Assembly (NCBI GenBank): GCA_030527065.1
Contig: JAUNBO010000020.1
Coordinates: 1 to 17,512 of the forward strand
Reading direction: 5' to 3'
Source of the DNA: Bacillota bacterium
GTDB taxonomy: Bacteria; Bacillota; Clostridia; Peptostreptococcales; Anaerovoracaceae
DNA: 17,512 nucleotides
In this document: one piece after another, positions 1-4,541 of the stretch
Layout of the letters: each line of letters starts with the position of its first letter
Numbering within the stretch: position 1 is the first letter of the stretch
Made by a program: the position numbers and the translations under genes
The notes under the pieces: generated by a model
Seen by the model: only the letters and a program-made list of their open reading frames with translations
The model's database searches: none
Told to the model about the DNA's origin: nothing

Positions 1-1
1 G

Positions 2-157
2 ATCGCAGACCTGTTTTATCATGTGCTGGTGCTGATGGTGGAGCGGGGCATCGTGCTGGAGGACATTATAGACGAGCTGGCGGGCCGCCATGTGGTGGAC
101 AAAAAGGTGAAGCAGGAGCCCATGGGCGGCGGGGCCGCCGGCTCCGGGAAGGGCTGA
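2..157 (+). CDS. hisE: phosphoribosyl-ATP diphosphatase, 3' end only (HisE or HisE part of HisIE)
   Basis: The reading frame is open from the window edge and stops with TGA at 155-157, leaving 51 residues. It begins IADLFYHVLVLMVERGIVLE and continues to DELAGRH, which matches the C-terminal helices of the HisE family (consensus ADLLYHLLVLLxxRGxxLEDVxxELxxRH). HisE hydrolyses phosphoribosyl-ATP to phosphoribosyl-AMP and pyrophosphate, the second step of histidine synthesis, in the cytoplasm. The start and most catalytic residues lie outside the window, so a fused HisIE cannot be excluded. After the conserved RH the protein carries a tail of about 21 residues rich in Gly, Ala and Lys, longer than I would expect. 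No other his gene follows, so this may be the last gene of a his operon. Confidence 0.85.
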   Translation: MADLFYHVLVLMVERGIVLEDIIDELAGRHVVDKKVKQEPMGGGAAGSGKG

Positions 158-222
158 GGGCCGGCGCCGGTTTGTGGCAGACCGGCCTGAAATCGGGGCT
201 TGGCCCCCAAAACGCCGGCCCT
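157..222 (+). terminator. GC-rich multi-hairpin block after hisE, possible terminator
   Basis: A perfect 10-bp outer stem (AGGGCCGGCG at 157-166 with CGCCGGCCCT at 213-222) starts on the last base of the hisE stop codon. It encloses two smaller stems: CCGG 167-170 with 183-186, and GGGGC/GCCCC around 195-207. The drawn fold is a small branched structure. A short T run (CTTTTT) follows only at about 233-238, so termination is plausible but not classical. The rest of 223-300 holds one weaker hairpin (CCGCT/AGCGG near 253-269) and no gene. Confidence 0.45.
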
Positions 223-323
223 AGAGCCGTTGCTTTTTCAGAACTGCTGCCGCCGCTTCCCTGCAGCGGGGCCCCTTTTGAAATTCAGTGGGATTTAGTT
301 TTCGCAGCTTTTTGTTTTTTTTC

Positions 324-352
324 TTTACAATTCAAAAAAACACCGATATAAT
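324..352 (+). promoter_or_regulatory. promoter of the tRNA-Arg gene
   Basis: TTTACA at 324-329 and a perfect TATAAT at 347-352 are separated by exactly 17 bp. Transcription would start near 359, about 10 bases before the mature tRNA 5' end, as usual for a stable-RNA gene. The sequence around it is AT-rich, unlike the GC-rich hisE side. Confidence 0.85.
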
Positions 353-368
353 AATTGGCGTACGGTAT

Positions 369-445
369 GCGCCCGTAGCTCAACTGGATAGAGTGCCTGA
401 CTACGAATCAGTAGGTTGGGGGTTCGAGCCCCTCCGGGCGTACCA
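369..445 (+). tRNA. tRNA-Arg, anticodon ACG, CCA encoded
   Basis: A full cloverleaf can be drawn. The acceptor arm is GCGCCCG (369-375) with CGGGCGT (435-441), closing with a G-U pair at 1-72. The D arm is GCTC...GAGT. The anticodon stem CTGA/TCAG closes the seven-base loop CTACGAA (401-407), which gives anticodon ACG at 403-405. The T arm has the GGTTCGAGCC core, followed by discriminator A442 and CCA at 443-445. In most bacteria A34 of tRNA-Arg(ACG) is deaminated to inosine so that it reads CGU, CGC and CGA. A hairpin follows directly after CCA. The last 19 bases of the gene occur again at 994-1012. Confidence 0.95.
427..445 (+). repeat. att-like direct repeat, copy 1 (3' end of tRNA-Arg)
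   Basis: The 19 bases AGCCCCTCCGGGCGTACCA inside the tRNA 3' end recur exactly at 994-1012, 567 bp downstream. Duplicating the 3' end of a tRNA gene is the usual mark left by elements that integrate there with a tyrosine recombinase. Confidence 0.75.
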
Positions 446-478
446 CCAAAAAAGAATGCCGGCGGCATTCTTTTTTGG
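446..478 (+). terminator. perfect hairpin terminator after tRNA-Arg; copy 1 of a dispersed hairpin
   Basis: CCAAAAAAGAATGCC (446-460) pairs perfectly with GGCATTCTTTTTTGG (464-478) across a GGC loop. The A-rich 5' arm and T-rich 3' arm allow intrinsic termination in both directions. TATGTGG follows at 479-485. Nearly the same hairpin and tail occur at 2319-2358, so this is also a dispersed repeat. Confidence 0.75.
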
Positions 479-501
479 TATGTGGGGAAAAGGGGCTCGA
501 A

Positions 502-690
502 CCGAAAAAGTCTTAACCAATCTTCGGACAGGAACACGGGGATTGGAGACTTTCGGTTGGCACCTGGCAATGACCTATATCAGGCGCGCAACGGAAAGTC
601 TTAGCCAATCCCCAGGCAAGAACGCGAAGATTGGAGACTTTCTGTATGGCACCTACCAACGGCTCGTCCCTCGCCGGGTTAGGTGCGCAA
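502..690. repeat. 189-bp tandem repeat, copy 1 (structured, non-coding)
   Basis: This unit is followed immediately by an exact second copy; I found no difference when reading the two side by side. It consists of two diverged halves, about 502-591 and 592-690. Each half carries a long stem of the form GAAAGTCT..CCAATC / GATTGGAGACTTTC (in the first half, the 5' arm is 502-522 and the 3' arm 541-556), then a smaller stem based on GCACCT. In the second half, GCACCTA pairs with TAGGTGC. The conserved pairing with variable loops suggests structure rather than protein coding. Confidence 0.9.
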
Positions 691-879
691 CCGAAAAAGT
701 CTTAACCAATCTTCGGACAGGAACACGGGGATTGGAGACTTTCGGTTGGCACCTGGCAATGACCTATATCAGGCGCGCAACGGAAAGTCTTAGCCAATCC
801 CCAGGCAAGAACGCGAAGATTGGAGACTTTCTGTATGGCACCTACCAACGGCTCGTCCCTCGCCGGGTTAGGTGCGCAA
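691..879. repeat. 189-bp tandem repeat, copy 2
   Basis: Identical to 502-690 and directly abutting it. Base 880 still matches the unit start; identity is lost at 882. Exact identity in a non-coding repeat points to a very recent duplication, to continuing gene conversion, or to an assembly artefact. Confidence 0.9.
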
Positions 880-889
880 CCCGAGAGGG

Positions 890-935
890 TGTGGCCGTCA
901 GCGAGAAAGTCCGGTGGACTTTCGAGCAGGCCACA
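890..935. repeat. nested stem-loop related to the tandem repeat
   Basis: TGTGGCC (890-896) pairs with GGCCACA (929-935). Inside it, GAAAGTCC (905-912) pairs with GGACTTTC (916-923) across a GGT loop. The GAAAGTC/GACTTTC core resembles the stems of the 189-bp units, so this may be a third, diverged member. A further hairpin with arms GCAGATTTGC and GCAAAGCTGC (one A-G mismatch) lies at 969-991. Confidence 0.7.
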
Positions 936-993
936 GTCCAAGCCGACCGAAAGGGGAGGCGCAGGACGGCAGATTTGCGGAGCAAAGCTGCGA

Positions 994-1012
994 AGCCCCT
1001 CCGGGCGTACCA
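994..1012 (+). repeat. att-like direct repeat, copy 2
   Basis: Exact 19-bp copy of tRNA-Arg positions 427-445, including the CCA. It is followed by TCAAAGGG, where the tRNA copy is followed by CCAAAAAA. No other part of a tRNA is present here, so it is not a functional gene. Confidence 0.75.
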
Positions 1013-1014
1013 TC

Positions 1015-1051
1015 AAAGGGACTGCCTCTTTTATTTTGAGACAGCCCCTTT
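1015..1051. terminator. hairpin terminator, better paired on the minus strand
   Basis: AAAGGGACTGCCTC (1015-1028) faces GAGACAGCCCCTTT (1038-1051) across an A/T-only loop. Read as plus-strand RNA there are two A-C mismatches. Read as minus-strand RNA both positions become G-U pairs, so the stem is continuous. This favours use by minus-strand transcripts, for example the small ORF at 1060-1122, though the T-containing tail TAGTTTTCC after 1051 also fits plus-strand use. GGGGCTGTCTCAAAA-type ends are also familiar at insertion-sequence termini, so a remnant is possible. Confidence 0.55.
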
Positions 1052-1059
1052 AGTTTTCC

Positions 1060-1122
1060 TCATAGCTTTAGCGGATGAAAGCCACCTGCTATGCGGGTGT
1101 GAGTAAAACGCTCTAGCTTCAA
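1060..1122 (-). CDS. possible 20-residue peptide gene with a strong ribosome binding site
   Basis: On the minus strand, AGGAGG (1136-1131) lies eight bases before a TTG start at 1122, followed by 20 codons and TGA. The product would read LKLERFTHTRIAGGFHPLKL, with the first residue read as Met. It has no membrane segment and I do not recognise a function. The hairpin at 1051-1015 follows directly, so the unit has RBS, ORF and terminator in the right order. It could be a leader peptide or a relic of a mobile element. Short ORFs with good RBS can arise by chance, so confidence is low. Confidence 0.35.
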   Translation of the reverse strand: MKLERFTHTRIAGGFHPLKL

Positions 1123-1181
1123 GTAATAAACCTCCTGTGCCAAAATGAATGTGATTCTGTAACCGTATATTTCAAAGAAAA

Positions 1182-1279
1182 ATAACCTACTATTATAAAT
1201 AGTTATTGATTTGTAGGTTATTTTTGTATATTATAAAGATAACCTACAAATAATCACCTCAATGAGTGTCGTAGGTTAT
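1182..1279. promoter_or_regulatory. four-copy ATAACCTAC/GTAGGTTAT operator-like array
   Basis: The 9-mer ATAACCTAC occurs at 1182-1190 and 1239-1247, and its reverse complement GTAGGTTAT at 1213-1221 and 1271-1279. The copies alternate in orientation, forming two inverted-repeat pairs. The second and third copies bracket the -10 element of the promoter for the downstream gene pair. This layout is typical of an operator bound by a self-regulating protein, most likely from the same two-gene unit (inference). The first pair could also form a hairpin, extended to AAAATAACCTAC/GTAGGTTATTTT. Confidence 0.65.
1206..1234 (+). promoter_or_regulatory. promoter of the DUF6788-like / nucleotidyltransferase pair
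   Basis: TTGATT (1206-1211) and TATTAT (1229-1234) are 17 bp apart. One GTAGGTTAT repeat fills the spacer and one ATAACCTAC copy lies just downstream of the -10, covering the expected transcription start. Binding there would block RNA polymerase. Confidence 0.7.
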
Positions 1280-1312
1280 CGTCGTAGATTTTAATGAGCG
1301 GAGGGAATGGGT

Positions 1313-1606
1313 ATGGCAATACTGGACGAGGTACTGCTTGAGGAATATGAGCGGATGAAGAAGATGCGTGTTGTGATGAAGGCGGAAATGGATACGCTGC
1401 CGAAGGGATATATTTCAAAGAAAAATATATATGGGCGACAGTATCATTATTTGCAAAGGCGCGAGGGCAGCAAGATCGTCAGCACATTTATCTCTGAAAA
1501 GAATGTGGCGGAAGCGGAAGCGCAGATACAAAGGAGAAAGCAACTGAAAGCATCCTTGGCCGAAATAGAAGAAAGCATGAAGAAAATAGAAAGGGTGATA
1601 CGATAA
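1313..1606 (+). CDS. small DUF6788-like protein, candidate antitoxin or partner of the next gene
   Basis: 97 residues. I chose ATG 1313 because GGAGG (1300-1304) lies eight bases before it; ATG 1307 would leave only two bases. The N-terminal helix (LLEEYERMKKMR) leads to LPKGYISKKNIYGRQYHYLQ, a pattern recalling DUF6788-type proteins (LPxGxISxKxIxGxxYYYLQ...REG), and then to a charged C-terminal helix likely to form a coiled coil. There is no signal or membrane segment. The stop TAA overlaps the ATG of the nucleotidyltransferase by one base, implying translational coupling. In the arrangement and in the operator repeats upstream it resembles an antitoxin, but its biochemical role is not known to me and the family name is from memory. 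Confidence 0.65.
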   Translation: MAILDEVLLEEYERMKKMRVVMKAEMDTLPKGYISKKNIYGRQYHYLQRREGSKIVSTFISEKNVAEAEAQIQRRKQLKASLAEIEESMKKIERVIR

Positions 1607-2253
1607 TGGCAGAGGATCATTACAGCGATTTCTGGGAGTTTATTAAGCTTTTAGCGAAGAACGATTTGCTGGAGCATGTGGTCGTCATCGGCAGTTGGGT
1701 GGAATACTTATATGCTCAGGCGGGAATCTTGCCGGGTTTTGATGCAAATCTCAGAACACTGGATATAGATTTCCTTGTGAAGAACAGGGATAGGCCCGTG
1801 CAGGGAAAGAACATTGCCGCAATTGCAAGAGACGCCGGATATACTGTGGCTCAGGATGTGCTTGAAGGAACGACGAAGATCTATACGCCGGGACTTATGG
1901 AGATAGAATTCCTGATCCTGCAACAGGGCGCCGGTGAGCAAAGCGTCCTGAAAACGAATCTTGGTGTAAACGCACAGGCGCTGAGGCATTTGGGCTTGTT
2001 GAAAGAATTTACCATGATTGCACGTATTTTTGATATGGAAATCACCGTGCCAATGCCGGAAGCGTATGTGCTGCATAAAATCATCATTAACGAAGAACGA
2101 GGCAAGAAGACGGAAAAGGACAAAGCTGCAATTTTAACTTTACTACCGTTTCTCAATGGAGAGACCTGGGAAAAGATATTTCCTCGGCTAACAAAGAAAG
2201 AAAACAAAATTGTTACTGCATTTCTGTCGGGGTATGCAGATATGAGATTATGA
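1606..2253 (+). CDS. nucleotidyltransferase-fold protein, AbiEii/MenT-like
   Basis: 215 residues starting at ATG 1606, one base inside the previous stop. The nucleotidyltransferase signature is visible: GSW at 29-31, the acidic pair D53-x-D55 in TLDIDFLV, and a third acidic strand MEIEFLI (E99/E101). Towards the C-terminus, HKIIINEERGKKTEKDKAAI fits the Lys...Arg...Lys-Asp pattern of AbiEii/MenT proteins. Such enzymes transfer nucleotides to RNA or protein; several are toxins of toxin-antitoxin or abortive-infection systems acting in the cytoplasm, for example on tRNA acceptor ends. Others in the wider group have no known target, so toxicity is an inference. With the small gene before it and the shared promoter it forms a self-contained two-gene module in AT-richer DNA. 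Confidence 0.7.
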   Translation: MAEDHYSDFWEFIKLLAKNDLLEHVVVIGSWVEYLYAQAGILPGFDANLRTLDIDFLVKNRDRPVQGKNIAAIARDAGYTVAQDVLEGTTKIYTPGLMEIEFLILQQGAGEQSVLKTNLGVNAQALRHLGLLKEFTMIARIFDMEITVPMPEAYVLHKIIINEERGKKTEKDKAAILTLLPFLNGETWEKIFPRLTKKENKIVTAFLSGYADMRL

Positions 2254-2318
2254 AGATAAGCCTGCGGTTCAAGAACCACCAGGAATACCGTTTAAATCTA
2301 TAGTGACCAGTAAGCCCA

Positions 2319-2358
2319 CCCAAAAAGAATGCCGCCGGCGTTCTTTTTGGGTATGTGG
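2319..2358. repeat. dispersed hairpin, copy 2
   Basis: CCCAAAAAGAATGCC (2319-2333) faces GGCGTTCTTTTTGGG (2337-2351) with a short loop and one G-T position in the stem, followed by TATGTGG (2352-2358). It is nearly the same as 446-485 after the tRNA. It sits between the convergent nucleotidyltransferase (plus) and ATPase (minus) genes, so it probably acts as a bidirectional terminator. The rest of 2254-2495 shows no gene. Confidence 0.7.
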
Positions 2359-2495
2359 AAACTCCGCGCCTTGCCGGAGATCGATTCCCCAAACAGGAAG
2401 CTGCAAGAGCTGTCAGCGGTGCGGTTCTGAAGCTTGTCCTTTGATTCGATAGACGCTTTGGCATGTATGCTGATACTTGGGTGACAGTCAGAAGT

Positions 2496-3815
2496 TTATT
2501 CGGAAAGCAGCCACTCAATCACATTCCGGGACTGAATGCCGTCATAGGAGGCATCCAGTCCCGGGTCCAGCGAGAGCACCAGCTTCTTATAATTGTCCCG
2601 GATTTTTTGCAGCGGGGCCAGCTCCCGCCGGCGGACGTCTTCGCTCGTCATAACCTCCGTCACTTGGATATACAGCTTTTCCTCCGCATTAGTGGCGATG
2701 AAATCGATCTCGGTATTGTCGATTTTGCCGATCGCAACGTCATAGCCACGGCGCAGCAGCTCAAAGTAAACGACATTCTCCAGACCATGGCCGCTGTCCC
2801 TGTTGCGAAAGCCCAGCAGATAATTACGAAGCCCCATATCTGCGATGTAGTATTTGCCGAGGGTGCGCAGGTATTCCCTGCCTTTGATGTCGAAGCGCTT
2901 GATGTCGTAGAAGAAATAGCTTTCCAAAAGAGCATTCACATAGGCTTGCACAGTATGAGCGCTGGGAGCGCCTTTCCGTTTACCGTCCTCAAGCAGGCCC
3001 TCGTTCACAAGAGTATTCCCGATAGAGGCAATGGAAACATTGCTGCCGATATTGTCTGCGAGAAACAGGATGATTTTCCGAAGCAGCACGGGGTCGGTGA
3101 TCCTCTGTTGTCCTCTGCGTTTTTCCCGCTCTAAAATGTCGCGGATGACCACGGTGGAATATATGCCGTCCAGCAGGATCAACGCTTTTTCCTGGCTCAA
3201 GCCCACGTCGGCTATGCCTGGCATTCCTCCGAAGCGGAGATAGGAATCAAAGGCCTCTCGCAGCTCGTAGCGCTCGCCGCTCTTGTCAAAGATTTGCTTT
3301 CTTACACCGCCCAAAGCGTTTTGCTTTTCTCGTATTTCAAAATCATGAAAATGCAGGAATTCACTAAACGACAAAGGGAGCATCTTTATTTCAATGCATC
3401 TGCCGGACAGGTAGGTAGAGTATTCAGACGAGAGCAGATAAGCATTGGAACCGGTGACATAAATATCGCAGTTGAAATCGACGCAGAAGGAGTTTACTGC
3501 GTCCTCCCATGCATCGATCCTTTGCAGTTCGTCGAAGAACAGGTACATACGCTTCCCGGGGACAACACGTTGTTTGACGTAGTCATAGAGCATATCGGAG
3601 GTCATGCCCTTAAACTTGTGAGACTCAAAATTCATCTCCACGATTTGCTTCTCCGAAATCCCGGTTTCCTTCAAATGCAGTACCATCAGCTTGAGCAGGC
3701 TGGATTTTCCGCAGCGCCGGATACCGGTCACGACCTTAACAGGCTCTGTGTCCTGAAACGCAATGAGCTTACTCAAATACGATTCTCGTTTTTTCAGTTC
3801 ATGTGATTCTATCAT
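2496..3815 (-). CDS. AAA-family ATPase with DUF4143 C-terminal domain
   Basis: 439 residues. ATG 3815 is preferred because GGAGG (3828-3824) is eight bases upstream and a promoter at 3866-3838 would start transcription near 3831, inside a longer ORF from 3842. The N-terminal AAA_14 domain has Walker A GIRRCGKSS (31-39), Walker B YLFFDE (91-96), sensor-like VTGSNA (120-125), LSGR (136-139) and LPLSFSEFL (146-154). The C-terminal half is DUF4143-like, with EIDFIA...LYIQVTE resembling a PD-(D/E)XK nuclease-fold motif. These single-gene ATPases are common, often variable accessory genes. Their role is uncertain; DNA-linked or defence roles have been proposed. It stands alone, convergent with the nucleotidyltransferase pair. 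Confidence 0.85.
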   Translation of the reverse strand: MIESHELKKRESYLSKLIAFQDTEPVKVVTGIRRCGKSSLLKLMVLHLKETGISEKQIVEMNFESHKFKGMTSDMLYDYVKQRVVPGKRMYLFFDELQRIDAWEDAVNSFCVDFNCDIYVTGSNAYLLSSEYSTYLSGRCIEIKMLPLSFSEFLHFHDFEIREKQNALGGVRKQIFDKSGERYELREAFDSYLRFGGMPGIADVGLSQEKALILLDGIYSTVVIRDILEREKRRGQQRITDPVLLRKIILFLADNIGSNVSIASIGNTLVNEGLLEDGKRKGAPSAHTVQAYVNALLESYFFYDIKRFDIKGREYLRTLGKYYIADMGLRNYLLGFRNRDSGHGLENVVYFELLRRGYDVAIGKIDNTEIDFIATNAEEKLYIQVTEVMTSEDVRRRELAPLQKIRDNYKKLVLSLDPGLDASYDGIQSRNVIEWLLSE

Positions 3816-3837
3816 GGCTGATACCTCCAACAAGGGA

Positions 3838-3866
3838 AGCATAGCACAAACTCATGAAAAAATCAA
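3838..3866 (-). promoter_or_regulatory. promoter of the DUF4143 ATPase
   Basis: On the minus strand, TTGATT (3866-3861) and TATGCT (3843-3838) are 17 bp apart, with TG one base before the -10 (extended -10). The -35 lies inside the downstream arm of a long palindrome (3855-3900), so occupancy or folding of that palindrome could affect transcription. Confidence 0.6.
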
Positions 3867-3900
3867 GTGTTTGCAGTCAAGTGCAAAAACTTGATTTTTT
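3855..3900. terminator. AT-rich long palindrome, terminator of the upstream operon and/or operator
   Basis: GAAAAAATCAAGT at the left and ACTTGATTTTTTC at the right are perfect 13-base complements, and inner TTTGCA/TGCAAA extends the symmetry. It lies between two minus-strand genes, 3' of the cysteine-peptidase operon and overlapping the -35 of the ATPase. Runs of A and T at the ends allow termination in either direction. The low GC of the stem makes a protein-binding palindrome equally possible. Confidence 0.5.
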
Positions 3901-3944
3901 CGTCATTTTTTGCAGCGTTAAAGCGGTGAGCCGCCACCGCGGGC

Positions 3945-4541
3945 CTAAGAGAACAATATCATGCCGCCATTGTTGTGATAGCCGCTGTTCCACAGTTCAT
4001 TGAAGGGGAGAAAGTATGATTTCCCGTAGGTTGCGATCTTTACAAGGGGCGTATCCCCGTTCTCGTCGTACCCCACCAGCATGAACCAGTGCCAGAGGAG
4101 ATCCCGGAAGCGGGCGTCGTCATGCTTCAGCAGCAGGAAAGGGATGGGGAAGCCCTTGTCGATTTGCCCTTTCACAAGCTGCATTGCCTCATGAGACGGG
4201 CGGTCGCTCTCAAAGGGCTCCAGGTGCAGATCTCTGTTGCCGATGTCATGAAGGTAGCGCATCATGCCGTCCACATAGATATCGAGCCGGTCGATCCCCC
4301 GCCATCTTGGCCGGAGATATGGCTTCATTTTCATACCGAAAGCCAGATAATCCTCCTTGCACAAGCGCCGGATATCAAAGGGATAAAGGTTTTCCTTCAG
4401 ACCGCTCTTTTCCAGCGCAATGCAGCTGTCGCAGGCTGTGATTGCCGCACAGCCGCCCAGGTGCATCCAATGGTCGGTAAACCAGTCCTGGTTTCCGCCG
4501 AAGGCTTCTTCGATGCAGAAGTAATCGAGCTCATTCTTCAT
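3945..4541 (-). CDS. putative C39/papain-like cysteine peptidase-fold protein
   Basis: 198 residues with no signal peptide or membrane segment, so probably cytoplasmic. Residues fit the papain/C39-like layout: Q18 in GGNQDWF (possible oxyanion Gln), C31 in HLGGCAAITAC (nucleophile at a helix start), H151 in HWFMLVGYDE, and N181 or D159 as the third member. The middle (52-130) is charged and specific to this family. I recognise the fold pattern, not a named protein. The start codon overlaps the stop of the MerR gene (ATGA at 4541-4538), so the two are co-translated and the regulator probably controls it. Substrate is unknown; a bacteriocin-exporter peptidase is unlikely because no ABC transporter is attached. 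Confidence 0.55.
   Translation of the reverse strand: MKNELDYFCIEEAFGGNQDWFTDHWMHLGGCAAITACDSCIALEKSGLKENLYPFDIRRLCKEDYLAFGMKMKPYLRPRWRGIDRLDIYVDGMMRYLHDIGNRDLHLEPFESDRPSHEAMQLVKGQIDKGFPIPFLLLKHDDARFRDLLWHWFMLVGYDENGDTPLVKIATYGKSYFLPFNELWNSGYHNNGGMILFS

Larger units (their letters stand above)
446..1012. mobile_element. candidate non-autonomous element inserted at the tRNA-Arg 3' end
   Basis: The block begins right after the tRNA CCA and ends with a second copy of the tRNA 3' end (994-1012). Removing one 567-bp unit would place the tRNA directly before the hairpin at 1015-1051, a plausible ancestral arrangement. Inside are a terminator-like hairpin (446-478), two exact 189-bp tandem repeats (502-879), and two more stem-loops (890-935, 969-991). 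No integrase or other convincing gene is present; the long plus-strand frame across it only reflects that 189 is divisible by three. I infer a small passenger element or structured-repeat array mobilised by enzymes elsewhere. An alternative is a dispersed repeat cassette that duplicated the tRNA end by recombination. Confidence 0.5.

Noticed and set aside
502..879. CRISPR array
   Set aside because: The repeats are 189 bp, directly tandem, without unique spacers, and no cas gene is near.
994..1012. A second tRNA gene
   Set aside because: Only the last 19 bases of a tRNA are present; the preceding sequence cannot form D or anticodon arms.
288..1106. A 272-codon plus-strand frame across the tRNA and repeats
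   Set aside because: It reads through the tRNA gene and the terminator hairpin. Its repeated protein segment arises only because the 189-bp repeat is a multiple of three. No RBS or family match.
2213..2518. Minus-strand ORF across the second hairpin
   Set aside because: It overlaps the ends of two convergent genes and translates the hairpin; no RBS or recognisable domain.
2463..3134. Plus-strand ORF opposite the ATPase
   Set aside because: It is antisense to a clear AAA/DUF4143 gene with Walker motifs and has no family features.
3816..3842. Upstream ATG (3842) as start of the ATPase
   Set aside because: The -10 element overlaps it, so transcription should start downstream of it. ATG 3815 has a well-spaced GGAGG.
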